A DNA stretch of 48,590 bases. It comes from JANWLD01 sp036278875. GTDB lineage: Bacteria > Patescibacteriota > Saccharimonadia > Saccharimonadales > 2-12-FULL-41-12. Within the stretch, counting starts at the first letter, position 1. Each line of letters starts with the position of its first letter. Positions 37,479-46,229 of this stretch are shown in pieces. The position numbers were made by a program, and so were the translations under genes. The notes beneath the pieces are model-generated. The model was not told the DNA's origin. It saw only the letters and a program-made list of their open reading frames with translations, and did not search any database. Where the stretch lies: the NCBI GenBank assembly GCA_036278875.1, contig DASUKF010000006.1, forward strand, positions 1 to 48,590, read 5' to 3'.

Positions 37479-37748
37479 ATGAAGGTGGTTATACTCTACA
37501 GGCCAAATTCGGAAAACTCCCGTTTGGTTGAGGATTTCGCCCGGGAGTTCGCTCAACGATACATGGACAAGAAATTGGAACTGGTAAGCATAGACACCAG
37601 GGACGGCTCGGCTACAGCCACCCTTTATGACGTAATGAAGTACCCTACCGTATTGGCACTGGCGGATGACGGCCAGATTATACACGAATGGCAGGATTCT
37701 ATGCCACTACTCAACGAAGTGTCCTATTACGCGTCCTCAGCGGCCTGA
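37479..37748 (+). CDS. Thioredoxin-fold protein lacking the CXXC motif (89 aa)
   Basis: MKVVILYRPNSENSRLVEDFAREF has the first strand and helix of a thioredoxin or glutaredoxin, but the site that should hold CxxC reads RPNSENS, with no cysteine anywhere in the protein. VMKYPTVLALADDGQIIHEW contains the cis-proline strand. It is therefore probably not a redox enzyme by itself. It lies 43 bp downstream of nrdJ, where a reductant for ribonucleotide reductase would be expected, so it may be a derived or scaffolding partner (inference). The longer frame starting at 37362 overlaps nrdJ and is less likely. Confidence 0.7.
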   Translation: MKVVILYRPNSENSRLVEDFAREFAQRYMDKKLELVSIDTRDGSATATLYDVMKYPTVLALADDGQIIHEWQDSMPLLNEVSYYASSAA

Positions 37749-37750
37749 AA

Positions 37751-37759
37751 TGCTATAAT
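37751..37759 (+). promoter_or_regulatory. Extended -10 promoter of the ileS leader
   Basis: TGCTATAAT fits an extended -10 (TGn-TATAAT); no good -35 is visible. It starts 2 nt after the preceding stop, and transcription would begin near 37766, just before the T-box. Confidence 0.6.
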
Positions 37760-37765
37760 AACTAG

Positions 37766-37969
37766 CGAAGACGGCCTGCAAGCAGGATAGTGGATATCAA
37801 CCATGAATGTCAGCGGGAAGAAAGTCTGCCATGCGGCGGATAAGTAGAACCTGCCGGGTATGCCCGTAACAGCTGTAATCAAGTGCCAAAGGAATCTCTT
37901 TTGGAAGCTGGATGGTACCTCCGCTAAAGCTGCGGTTCCAGCATGCCGGAAGAGATTTAATTTTAGGAG
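37766..37969 (+). promoter_or_regulatory. T-box leader of ileS (ultrashort stem I, translational type)
   Basis: The T-box core is clear: stem GCTGGA/TCCAGC (37907-37912 with 37937-37942), bulge TGGTACCT (37913-37920) whose TGG can pair with the tRNA CCA end, and stem CCGC/GCGG (37921-37924 with 37932-37935). Upstream, a hairpin TGG/CCA has loop ATATCAA containing the Ile codon ATC (37796-37798) as specifier; ATA overlaps it. AAGTAGAAC near 37842 resembles the stem II S-turn. CTCC-GC-TAAA (37919-37928) can instead pair with TTTA-GGAG (37962-37969), hiding the ribosome site, so uncharged tRNA-Ile should switch on translation. A 12-bp helix (37893-37904 with 37946-37957) brackets the core. Confidence 0.8.
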
Positions 37970-37974
37970 AAGAC

Positions 37975-40863
37975 ATGAAGTTCAAATCAGGTACAAGACG
38001 CAAGGCAGCAGAATATGAAAAACACTGGGTAAAGCAGTGGAAGAAGGACAAGACTTTCGAGCAGTCCGTATCCAATAGGCCCAAGGAAAATTCATTTGTC
38101 TTTTATGATGGCCCGCCCTTTATAACAGGGGTACCACACCACGGTACTTTGCTTACGAGCATAGTCAAGGACGCCGTACCCAGGTACTGGACTATGAAAG
38201 GCAAAAGGGTCGAAAGGGTATGGGGCTGGGACTGCCACGGTTTGCCGGCCGAAGTTTTCACTGAAGAGAAACTGGGTATCAAAGATAAAAGGGACATAGG
38301 TACAAAAGTCAGTTTGGAAGAATATATAACGACCTGCCGGAAGAATATGGTTCAAACCGGTAGCTTGTGGGAAGACACTATCGACAGAGTAGGCAGGTGG
38401 GTAGATTTCAAGCATGCCTACAGGACCATGGATAAGGACTATATGGAATCTGTCTGGTGGGCCTTCAGGCAGCTGTATGAAAAAGGCAAGATTTACGAAG
38501 GCGAAAAAGTCTTAATGTACTGTACGCGTGACGCTACCCCTATAAGCAAGGCAGAAGTTGCCATGGACAACTCTTATAAGGATATAACCGATCCTACGGT
38601 GTATGCCAAATTCAAGCTGGAGGACTCGGACGCTTACCTGCTGGCTTGGACAACCACGCCTTGGACTCTGCCGAGCAACAGCGCCATAGCGGTCAACAAA
38701 GATATAACCTATGCCGAAGTAGAGCTGGACGGCAACCGCTATATACTGGCCGAAAAACTTCTGGATAAGGCCCTTACCGATGAAAAACATCAAAAACTGG
38801 ATTATAAAATAGTGCGTACTTTTAAAGGAAAGGAACTGGTAGGCAAGAGCTACCAGCCGCTTTTTGACACCTATAAGGATATGGGCAAGGAAGCGTTCAA
38901 GGTGTGGCATGCGGATTTTGTTCACGATGAAGAGGGGACCGGTATAGCCCATGAGTCCCCGGCTTACGGAGAAGAAGATTATCAGTTGAGCCGTGATAAC
39001 GGTTTTCCCTGGATGATTAATACTGATGAGAATGGTTTTTATACTGCAGGCGACTGGAAAGACAAGAACGTCTGGGATGTCAACAAAGAAATAGCCAAGA
39101 CGCTCCTGGCTGATGGCCGGGTAATGAAGATTGAATACATAACCCACAGCTATCCGCATTGTCATCGCTGCGGCACACGCCTGATGTACAGGGCCCACCC
39201 GAGCTGGTTCATGGATATAGACACCCAGAGAAGTGAAATGCTGGAGCAAAACGGCGGCATCAACTGGTTTCCGGAGCATATAAAGCACGGCAGATTCGAA
39301 AAAACCATAGAGGCTGCTCCTGATTGGAACCTAAGCCGTGACCGCTTCTGGGCTACGGCTATGCCGGTATGGAAGGGCAGGGATAAGTCCGGCAATGAGA
39401 AAATCAAAGTCATCGGCAGCTATAAAGAGCTTGAAGAGCTTTCGGGGAAAACTCTGGATGATTATCATCGCCCGTGGGTGGATGATATAGAGTTCGAGCT
39501 GGACGGAGTCAAATACAAGAGGATAGAGAAAGTTTTGGACTGCTGGTTCGAGAGCGGTTCTATGCCTTTCGCTCAATTCCATTATCCCTTTGAGAACACT
39601 GGCAAGTTCGAAGACAATTTCCCCGGTGATTTCGTGGTCGAGTATGTTCCGCAGGTCAGGGCATGGTTTTATTACATGCATACCGTGGCAGTAGGTCTTT
39701 TCGGCAAGGAAGCATTCAAGAATGTCATAGTCCACGGAACCATAGCCGGAAACGACGGCAGGAAGATGAGCAAAAGCTACGGCAATTATACCGACCCTAC
39801 TGAGCTGATGGATCAATACTCGGCTGATGCTCTCAGGTTCTTATTCCTGAGCTCCCCCCTGCTTAACGGCGAAGATTTTGCGCTAAAGGACAAGGAAGTA
39901 GCCGATGTTTCACGCAAGCTTGGCATGATATGGAATATGTACGATTTCTTTACACTGTATGCGGAGGTGGACAAATGGGAATGGGACGGCAGTCTGAGCG
40001 ATCCGACCCCTAAGCTCACCAATCTTCTGGATAAATGGATAATATCCCGTCTGCACCAGCTGGAAAAGACCATAGACCAGCATATGCAAATCTATGACAT
40101 ACCAAACGCCCTTAAGCCGGTGATGCCTTTTATTGACGACGCATCAAACTGGTATGTCAGGCGCTCCCGCAAACGCTTCTGGAAGAGCGAGGATGATAAG
40201 GACAAATATGACGCCTATAAGACATTACATTATGTTCTGGCGCGTCTAGGTATAGCCATGGCTCCTTTCACACCGTTTCTATCAGAGGAGCTTTATACTA
40301 AACTTACCGGGGATGAGTCGGTACATCTGCTTGATTGGCCGGAGGTAGGCCATATCAACGAGCTTGTAATAGACTCTATGGATACAATCAAAAAAGCAAT
40401 CAACGAGGGGCTATCCATACGGGCGCAGAACCAGATAAAAGTGCGCCAACCGCTTGAGTCCGTAACTATTAGGGGTGCCGAGATATCCGAAGAGATAGAT
40501 TTTTACCGTTCAATCATAGCCGAGGAATTGAATGTCAAAAAAGTGAAATGGTCGTCTAAAGGCCAGTGGTCAGTGGAGCTGGATACCGATATAACACCGG
40601 CTCTAAAGCGCGAAGGGCTTTCGAGAGAAATCATCAGGCACATACAGAACGCCCGCAAAGAAGCGGGGCTTAACGTCGACGACAGGATAATTTTGAATCT
40701 ACACAGCGACGATGATGAGCTGACGCGTTCAATAAAGGAGCATAAAGACTCCATAATGCACGAGACTCTGGCGGTAAAACTTTCTAACGAGCCAGCCAAG
40801 ATGTATCAAAAAGGGATTGAACTGGACGGAGACAAGCTAGTATTAGGCTTCGACAAGGCATAA
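37975..40863 (+). CDS. ileS: Isoleucyl-tRNA synthetase (IleS2/eukaryotic-like type)
   Basis: This 962-aa class I synthetase has FVFYDGPPFITGVPHHGT at the ATP site, WGWDCHGLPAEVF as in the eukaryotic-like IleS2 branch, the editing domain (AWTTTPWTLPSN) and KMSKSYGNY. The signature normally written HIGH or HYGH reads HHGT (residues 55-58), with Thr in place of the last His. IleS2-type enzymes are often insensitive to mupirocin; that is family knowledge, not shown here. ATG at 37975 is chosen because AGGAG (37965-37969) lies 5 nt upstream and the longer frame would begin inside the T-box. Confidence 0.94.
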   Translation: MKFKSGTRRKAAEYEKHWVKQWKKDKTFEQSVSNRPKENSFVFYDGPPFITGVPHHGTLLTSIVKDAVPRYWTMKGKRVERVWGWDCHGLPAEVFTEEKLGIKDKRDIGTKVSLEEYITTCRKNMVQTGSLWEDTIDRVGRWVDFKHAYRTMDKDYMESVWWAFRQLYEKGKIYEGEKVLMYCTRDATPISKAEVAMDNSYKDITDPTVYAKFKLEDSDAYLLAWTTTPWTLPSNSAIAVNKDITYAEVELDGNRYILAEKLLDKALTDEKHQKLDYKIVRTFKGKELVGKSYQPLFDTYKDMGKEAFKVWHADFVHDEEGTGIAHESPAYGEEDYQLSRDNGFPWMINTDENGFYTAGDWKDKNVWDVNKEIAKTLLADGRVMKIEYITHSYPHCHRCGTRLMYRAHPSWFMDIDTQRSEMLEQNGGINWFPEHIKHGRFEKTIEAAPDWNLSRDRFWATAMPVWKGRDKSGNEKIKVIGSYKELEELSGKTLDDYHRPWVDDIEFELDGVKYKRIEKVLDCWFESGSMPFAQFHYPFENTGKFEDNFPGDFVVEYVPQVRAWFYYMHTVAVGLFGKEAFKNVIVHGTIAGNDGRKMSKSYGNYTDPTELMDQYSADALRFLFLSSPLLNGEDFALKDKEVADVSRKLGMIWNMYDFFTLYAEVDKWEWDGSLSDPTPKLTNLLDKWIISRLHQLEKTIDQHMQIYDIPNALKPVMPFIDDASNWYVRRSRKRFWKSEDDKDKYDAYKTLHYVLARLGIAMAPFTPFLSEELYTKLTGDESVHLLDWPEVGHINELVIDSMDTIKKAINEGLSIRAQNQIKVRQPLESVTIRGAEISEEIDFYRSIIAEELNVKKVKWSSKGQWSVELDTDITPALKREGLSREIIRHIQNARKEAGLNVDDRIILNLHSDDDELTRSIKEHKDSIMHETLAVKLSNEPAKMYQKGIELDGDKLVLGFDKA

Positions 40864-40868
40864 CCCGC

Positions 40869-40897
40869 TTTACATCTGATAGCTTCTCTGTTAGAAT
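40869..40897 (+). promoter_or_regulatory. rplU promoter
   Basis: TTTACA (40869-40874), 17 bp, TAGAAT (40892-40897). The ~27-nt leader is A/T-rich with no clear Shine-Dalgarno. Confidence 0.6.
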
Positions 40898-40930
40898 TTG
40901 TTGAACGTATAAAAAATAAGTGAAGTTTTA

Positions 40931-41239
40931 ATGAAAAAAGCAGTTATAACTACTGGCGGCAAACAGTATTTGGTAGCGAAAGGCGACGAGATAGATATAG
41001 AGTTGCTGAATGCAGACAAGAAGACAGTTACTTTCGAGCCGCTTTTAATCTTCGATGAAAAAACTGCCAAAGTAGGCACGCCTACGGTAAAGGGCACAAA
41101 AGTTACGGCTACTATACTGAGTACCGATAAGCGCGACGACAAAGTCGTGTCCATACGCTACAAGGCAAAGAAACGTGTACGCAAAGTCCGGGGACATCGC
41201 CAGCGTAAAGCTACTATCAAAATAGACAGCATAGACTAG
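40931..41239 (+). CDS. rplU: 50S ribosomal protein bL21
   Basis: At 102 aa it begins with KKAVITTGGKQYLVAKGDEIDIE and ends in YKAKKRVRKVRGHRQRKATIKI, both signatures of bL21. The usual partner rpmA (bL27) is not next to it: parA follows on the same strand after ~105 bp. Nothing else is recognisable in that gap apart from a short ATTAC-TG-GTAAT inverted repeat. Confidence 0.95.
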   Translation: MKKAVITTGGKQYLVAKGDEIDIELLNADKKTVTFEPLLIFDEKTAKVGTPTVKGTKVTATILSTDKRDDKVVSIRYKAKKRVRKVRGHRQRKATIKIDSID

Positions 41240-41344
41240 GTTACTACATTACTGGTAATATCAGGCTGGTAGCATTATGCTTACTGTCTGGCTATGATTT
41301 ACCGCGACGTAAGGACGTGTTAGGCTACAATTATTGAAACGAGG

Positions 41345-42130
41345 TTGGATCTTACGTTGAAACAAAAAAAGACAATTGCGGTTTTGAACCAGAAAGGCGG
41401 GGTGGGCAAGACTACTACTGCTATAAATATCGCGGCGTACCTGGCTAAAGAGAAAAAACGCGTTTTACTAGTAGATGCCGACCCCCAGGGAAATGCCACC
41501 AGCGGTCTGGGTATAGACAGCAAGAAGTTGGATAAGAATCTGGCTGATCTATTAGACGGTAGCGTCAAGGCGACCAAGGCCATTATTAAGACTAAGCTGA
41601 AGGGGCTTGATATCCTGCCTTGCGATGGCAGGCTTGCCAGCGCTGAAGTAGACCTGGCCGGAAAGCAGGACCGTGAATTCGCGCTTAAGAAGGCCCTGGA
41701 AGATGTAGAAGCATATGATTATATACTGATAGATTGCCCGCCTTCACTGGGGCTTTTGACGGTGAATGCGTTGGCTGCTTCGGATCTGGTACTGATACCG
41801 GTACAGGCTGAATATTATGCGCTTGAGGGCTTGAGCCAGCTTCTGCAGGTGATGCAGAAAGTAAGAAAAGGTCTTAATCCGGAGCTGGAGCTGCTGGGAG
41901 TCATAATTACTATGTTTGATAAGCGCACAAGTCTGGCCCGGCAAGTATATAATGAGATTGAACGTCACTTTGGCGAGAAGCTTTTCGAAACAGTGGTTCC
42001 GCGCAATATCAGATTGGCAGAAGCACCGAGTTTCGGTAAGCCGATATCGGAGCACGATAAGTGGAGCAAAGGCGCACGTGCGTACAAGAAACTAACCAAG
42101 GAGATAGTAAAAAACTGTGAGCAGGGATAA
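41345..42130 (+). CDS. parA: Chromosome partitioning ATPase ParA/Soj
   Basis: The 261-aa deviant Walker ATPase has KGGVGKTT (17-24), LLVDADPQGNAT, YDYILIDCPPSLG, VPVQAEYYALEG-like strand sequence (LIPVQAEYY) and VVPRNIRLAEAPS, all standard in Soj/ParA. It moves ParB-DNA complexes and takes part in origin segregation. The start is uncertain: TTG at 41345 or TTG at 41357. GAGG at 41341-41344 better suits the latter. It overlaps parB by 14 nt. Confidence 0.93.
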   Translation: MDLTLKQKKTIAVLNQKGGVGKTTTAINIAAYLAKEKKRVLLVDADPQGNATSGLGIDSKKLDKNLADLLDGSVKATKAIIKTKLKGLDILPCDGRLASAEVDLAGKQDREFALKKALEDVEAYDYILIDCPPSLGLLTVNALAASDLVLIPVQAEYYALEGLSQLLQVMQKVRKGLNPELELLGVIITMFDKRTSLARQVYNEIERHFGEKLFETVVPRNIRLAEAPSFGKPISEHDKWSKGARAYKKLTKEIVKNCEQG

Positions 42131-42980
42131 GGGATTAGGCAAAAGTTTCGGCAGTCTTTTGCCGGATGATTTTGACAGTTCGATACTTCTAGAAAAAGAG
42201 GAGAGGATCAACAAGATACCGTTAAGCGAAATACGGCTTAATCCGGACCAGCCTAGAAAGCATTTCGATGAAAAGACACTTAAGGAACTGGCTTCTTCCA
42301 TAAAGACATACGGCCTGTTGCAGCCGCTGGTGCTCTCACCGGACAGGGACGGCTACATTATCATAGCGGGCGAAAGGCGCTTCCGCGCCGCCAAGATAGC
42401 AGGCCTGAAAGAGATAACGGCGTTGATACGCTCCAGCAAGGAACTGGAAAGGATAGAGATAGGTTTGGTAGAAAACGTGCAAAGAGAAGATTTGTCACCT
42501 CTGGAACAGGCCGTATCCATACTAAGACTTCACGAACAATTTAATATAGAGTACAAGGATATAGCCGGTAGGCTGGGCAAGGCGCTCTCTACGGTGACCA
42601 ACATAGTAAGACTGCTGCAGCTGCCGGAGAATGCGCGTAAAGCCTTGCAGGAAAAAAAGATAAGCGAAGGACATGCCCGCTCAATTCTTGCGCTCAAAGA
42701 TAGTCCGGCTCTACAGGACGAACTGCTTAGAGGAATTATAAATAAAGGGTGGTCGGTAAGGGCGGCTGAGAGGTTTGTTAGCGAGGCCAAGCATAGGGAA
42801 GGCGTAGGCAAAAAGACCAGGCTTGTGGTCGGTAAGCAGTATGTGGATCGCTCAAAAGACCTGGCCAAAAAACTATCGGCCGACGTAAGTATCAGGCCTC
42901 TCAAGAACGGCGGTCGTATAGAGATAACTTATAAATCAGAAAAAGACCTGGCTAAGATATTGGACGGTCTGCTGGACTAA
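42117..42980 (+). CDS. parB: Chromosome partitioning protein ParB
   Basis: At 287 aa it has KIPLSEIRLNPDQPRKHFDE, the CTPase/ParB motif AGERRFRAAK, ENVQREDLSPLEQA and an HTH (YKDIAGRLGKALSTVTNIVRLLQLP), followed by a C-terminal dimer domain. It starts at a GTG inside the end of parA, with AAGGAG (42099-42104) 12 nt upstream. No full parS-like site (TGTTTCACGTGAAACA) was noticed in the window. It converges on lepB with a 10-bp gap. Confidence 0.94.
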   Translation: MSRDKGLGKSFGSLLPDDFDSSILLEKEERINKIPLSEIRLNPDQPRKHFDEKTLKELASSIKTYGLLQPLVLSPDRDGYIIIAGERRFRAAKIAGLKEITALIRSSKELERIEIGLVENVQREDLSPLEQAVSILRLHEQFNIEYKDIAGRLGKALSTVTNIVRLLQLPENARKALQEKKISEGHARSILALKDSPALQDELLRGIINKGWSVRAAERFVSEAKHREGVGKKTRLVVGKQYVDRSKDLAKKLSADVSIRPLKNGGRIEITYKSEKDLAKILDGLLD

Positions 42981-42990
42981 ACCCTGACTG

Positions 42991-43665
42991 TTAAAATTCT
43001 CTTATAGCCCCGAAAGGATATATGCGCAATCTCAGAGTACCTACTATGTCTTCACTGCGTATGGGTCCGAACTCCCTGGAATCCAGTGAATTATCGCGGT
43101 TGTCACCCATGACGAATATCTCATCGCTTCCTAAGGTCCTGTCTAGCTCGCCTCTGGTATTGGTTATGACTGACGCTTCCGGTCCGACTTTGTCCGGATA
43201 AAAACCCTGGGGATGCTCGCTATTGTAGACAGTAACGACGCCGTCTTTTATAACTATATGGTCGCCGGGCAGACCTATGACGCGTTTCACCAGCTGTTTG
43301 TTGGCCACGTCGAAGCCGCTTTGGCCGTTATAATTGAAGATTATTATAGAAAAGCGCTTGGGTATGTATTCACCGCCGGTGATTTCCGACCAGGTCTTGC
43401 CGAGCTTGGTTACGATAAGCCGGTCGTTATTGTGCAGGGTGCTTTCCATGCTGGGCCCGTCTACCTGGTATGACTGGAACACGAAAACAGTCAGAATAAT
43501 TGCAATTATCGGTGCCAATATCAATATGGCGAGGGTTGAGAAGAGCTCTTTTCTTACTTCACGCCTGGCCCTGCTATGTTTCCTGCGCTTGTCTATCTTC
43601 TGATGTTCCTCGTGCGTAGTATCCGGCTCGTCGTCCGGTTTGTCCGGGATACGTATACTTTCCAT
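42991..43665 (-). CDS. lepB: Signal peptidase I
   Basis: At 224 aa it has a charged cytosolic N-terminus, one membrane helix (~41-62), then the catalytic box GPSMEST with Ser72, LVKRVIGLPGDHIVI with Lys127 as general base, and MGDNRDNSLDSREFGP. It cleaves signal peptides of exported proteins such as the giant surface protein at 455. It converges on parB and diverges from the LCP gene. Confidence 0.94.
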   Translation of the reverse strand: MESIRIPDKPDDEPDTTHEEHQKIDKRRKHSRARREVRKELFSTLAILILAPIIAIILTVFVFQSYQVDGPSMESTLHNNDRLIVTKLGKTWSEITGGEYIPKRFSIIIFNYNGQSGFDVANKQLVKRVIGLPGDHIVIKDGVVTVYNSEHPQGFYPDKVGPEASVITNTRGELDRTLGSDEIFVMGDNRDNSLDSREFGPIRSEDIVGTLRLRIYPFGAIREF

Positions 43666-43680
43666 GCAAGCAGTAGCTTA

Positions 43681-43713
43681 TCACAAGATTGCCGCCACAC
43701 CGAAACATTGTGA
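43681..43713. promoter_or_regulatory. Spaced inverted repeat between lepB and the LCP gene
   Basis: TCACAA-N21-TTGTGA lies in the 110-bp divergent intergenic region, upstream of the LCP promoter. It could be an operator shared by both genes; there is no further support. Confidence 0.3.
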
Positions 43714-43729
43714 AAAGTGCTTTGCAGTC

Positions 43730-43759
43730 TTGGCACTAAGCATGCATAAACGCTATACT
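43730..43759 (+). promoter_or_regulatory. Promoter of the LCP gene
   Basis: TTGGCA (43730-43735), 18 bp, TATACT (43754-43759), 16 nt before ATG. No Shine-Dalgarno is visible. Confidence 0.55.
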
Positions 43760-43775
43760 AATCCCCTAGTCGCAT

Positions 43776-45401
43776 ATGAACAGCAATCAAAATAAAGACC
43801 CCAGACGCCGGCGTCTGTCCATAGACGGAGTCAGTCCCAGACCTTCAAGGAGCGGCGGGAGCATAGGCTTTGACAAGCCTGGTTCAAGCCGTCCTGAATC
43901 AAGAAAACTGGATGATTTCGGCCGGAGCGAAGGCTTCACTGCCAGGAATTCCAGCAATGTATTGATTGATATACCGAAGAGGCCGAAGTTTGATACTCCA
44001 GAGTCAAAGAAACGCGGATTGTTCGGCAGACGCAAGCATGGCAGGCTGGACAGTTTCGATAAGAAAAAGAGACGCAAACGGCGCCTGAAAATCGCGGCTG
44101 TGTTAATACTGATTCTGGTAACGCTGTTTGGTTTTCTTATGGCCAAAGGATATATAAACCTGAGAAAGATATTCGCGGGCGGCGGCAGCGCGGCAGCGCT
44201 GGAGGAGAATGTTGACCCGTCCAAATTGCGCGTAGAAGGAGACGGGCGCATAAACATACTGGTCCTGGGCCGCGGTGGTCTGGGGCATGAAGGACCGGAT
44301 CTGACGGATACCATCATATTGGTAAGCATAGACCCTATATCAAAAAAAGCCGGACTGGTTAGCATACCCCGCGATTTATATGTAAGCGTTCCGGGCGAGG
44401 GTTCTATGAAGATAAACAGCGTTTACTATACCGGCAAGGCCGAAGTATTGAACCATACCAGCGAGCGAGGAAAAGCCGTCGAAAAAAGAGCCCAAGCTTC
44501 AGGCTTCAACCTGGTGGAAAAGACAGTGGAGGATGTGCTCGGGGTACCGGTGCATTATCATGTGATGGTTGATTTTTCCGGTTTTAAAGAAGCTATAAAC
44601 ACTGTCGGCGGCGTGGACATAAATGTCCCCCAGGCCGTATATGAGAACATGCGCATCGACGGCAGGAACTATACATTGAACGTGAAGCCCGGCCCGCACC
44701 ACTTCCAGGGCTTTGAGGCGCTGGCATACTCCCGGTCCAGACATACTTCTAGCAGGGGCGACTTCGACAGAGCGGAGCGGCAGAGACTGATGATAGTGGC
44801 GCTCAAGGATAAGATACTAAGCTTGAGCACTTTTTCGAACCCGGCCAAGCTGTCGAAACTGAGCGATCAGTTTGGCAATCATGTCCAGACCAACTTTTCT
44901 ACCGGGGATATAACCAAATTGTATGAGCTGGTAAAGACAATAAAAAGCTCCAAGGTCAGGTCGATAGGTCTTTCGGACCCGCCTAATGATTTTGTAACTA
45001 CGGCTTATATGAACGGCTTATCTATAGTCCTTCCGACTGCCGGGCTGAACAATTACGACGCTATAAGATACTACATAAGGACGGTGCTTCGCGACAGTTA
45101 TCTGAATATGGAAAATGCCCGCATCGTAATACTGAACGGCAGCGGGCGGCCGGGCCTGGCAAGGGACAAAGCTCACGAGCTGAGATCCTACGGATACTGG
45201 GTGGTTAAAGAGGACAATGCGCCGGCAAATCTGGATTATCCGAAAACTACGATAATAGATATGAAACATGGGGATAAGAAGTATACCCGGCATTATTTGG
45301 AAAAAAGATTTGGCGTGCAGGCTACCGATAATGTATCCGATCCGGCGCTTAAAGCTTATGATGCTGATTTTGTTATAATACTGGGTAATGGCAACTCCTA
45401 A
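43776..45401 (+). CDS. LytR-CpsA-Psr family cell-wall glycopolymer transferase
   Basis: At 541 aa it has a basic cytosolic region (1-103), one membrane helix (104-123) and an extracellular LCP domain: INILVLGRGG, LTDTIILVSIDP, SIPRDLYVSVPG, KINSVYYTGKAE, then GGVDINVP and the catalytic-arginine region LAYSRSRHTSSRGDFDRAERQ. A LytR_C-type domain ends the protein (NARIVILNGSGRPGLA, ~450 on). LCP enzymes attach lipid-linked glycopolymers to peptidoglycan or proteins. The N-terminal basic tail is long for the family. Confidence 0.92.
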   Translation: MNSNQNKDPRRRRLSIDGVSPRPSRSGGSIGFDKPGSSRPESRKLDDFGRSEGFTARNSSNVLIDIPKRPKFDTPESKKRGLFGRRKHGRLDSFDKKKRRKRRLKIAAVLILILVTLFGFLMAKGYINLRKIFAGGGSAAALEENVDPSKLRVEGDGRINILVLGRGGLGHEGPDLTDTIILVSIDPISKKAGLVSIPRDLYVSVPGEGSMKINSVYYTGKAEVLNHTSERGKAVEKRAQASGFNLVEKTVEDVLGVPVHYHVMVDFSGFKEAINTVGGVDINVPQAVYENMRIDGRNYTLNVKPGPHHFQGFEALAYSRSRHTSSRGDFDRAERQRLMIVALKDKILSLSTFSNPAKLSKLSDQFGNHVQTNFSTGDITKLYELVKTIKSSKVRSIGLSDPPNDFVTTAYMNGLSIVLPTAGLNNYDAIRYYIRTVLRDSYLNMENARIVILNGSGRPGLARDKAHELRSYGYWVVKEDNAPANLDYPKTTIIDMKHGDKKYTRHYLEKRFGVQATDNVSDPALKAYDADFVIILGNGNS

Positions 45402-45425
45402 GGGTAGCAAAGGCGGCGTTTCATA

Positions 45426-46178
45426 GTGGTCAAGTATCTTGTCAGAAAGATACGGCCGGACCGCGGTTTTGCCCATACTTTTCATCTTAGTTTCATAGCA
45501 TTCATACCACCGGTGGTGTGGGGGCTCATATGGCTTGACTTCAAAGGCCTGGCGATACTGCTCCTGCTGCTTAGCAAATGGCGCATGCTGGCCGTACATC
45601 CGCGGCACTGGATAAACCACATAAGGGCTAATGCCGTAGATATAATCGTAGGGCTGAGCCTGCTTGAGTTCATTAGCGCCAGCGGTTCCTGGATGCTACA
45701 AGCCGTATGGGTGGTGCTGTTCGAGGTATGGCTGTTATTCATAAAACCCGGTTCCAACAGCGCATACATAGCCATTCAGGCATTGGTTGCCCAAACCTTG
45801 GGACTGATAAGTCTGTTCCTGGCTTTCGAATCAGGGAGCCTGGCATTCTATGTACTGGCGGTATGGCTGATATGCTATTTTTCGGCCAGACATTTTCTGG
45901 GCATGTTCGAGGAAAGACATGGCAGCCTAATATCATCCATATGGGCTTTTATGGCAGCTTCACTGATGTGGGTACTGGCACATTGGCTGCTCTTCTTCGG
46001 GCCTATAGCCCAGCCGGCAGTGCTGATTAACGTGATAGGTTTCGGTTTGAGCGGGCTGTATTATCTGGACCAGTACGACAAGCTGGCCGTAGCCGTCAGA
46101 CGACAGATATTATTAGCTATGTTCGCGCTGATTTTTATAATAATAGTGTTCTCCGACTGGGGCGACAAGACCGTGTAG
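45426..46178 (+). CDS. Polytopic membrane protein (about nine helices)
   Basis: Not recognised. The 250-aa protein has about nine hydrophobic segments, starting FHLSFIAFIPPVVWGLIWL and ending LLAMFALIFIIIVFSDW, with short charged loops (for example KWRMLAVHPRHW and ARHFLGMFEERHG). The GTG start lies 24 nt after the LCP stop, so it is probably co-transcribed with the LCP gene. Given its neighbours an envelope role is likely; transport or lipid-linked sugar handling would be guesses. Confidence 0.7.
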   Translation: MVKYLVRKIRPDRGFAHTFHLSFIAFIPPVVWGLIWLDFKGLAILLLLLSKWRMLAVHPRHWINHIRANAVDIIVGLSLLEFISASGSWMLQAVWVVLFEVWLLFIKPGSNSAYIAIQALVAQTLGLISLFLAFESGSLAFYVLAVWLICYFSARHFLGMFEERHGSLISSIWAFMAASLMWVLAHWLLFFGPIAQPAVLINVIGFGLSGLYYLDQYDKLAVAVRRQILLAMFALIFIIIVFSDWGDKTV

Positions 46179-46229
46179 GCGAGGTGGTCCGCTTAATTCT
46201 CAGTTTATTCTTAGTAAAGGGAGGGATAA

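Noticed and set aside
37912..37974. Upstream extension of ileS
   Set aside because: It would be translated from the T-box core, while a ribosome site lies directly before ATG 37975.
40864..43775. parS sites near parAB
   Set aside because: No sequence close to the 16-bp parS palindrome was seen here; TCACAA-N21-TTGTGA has a different layout.
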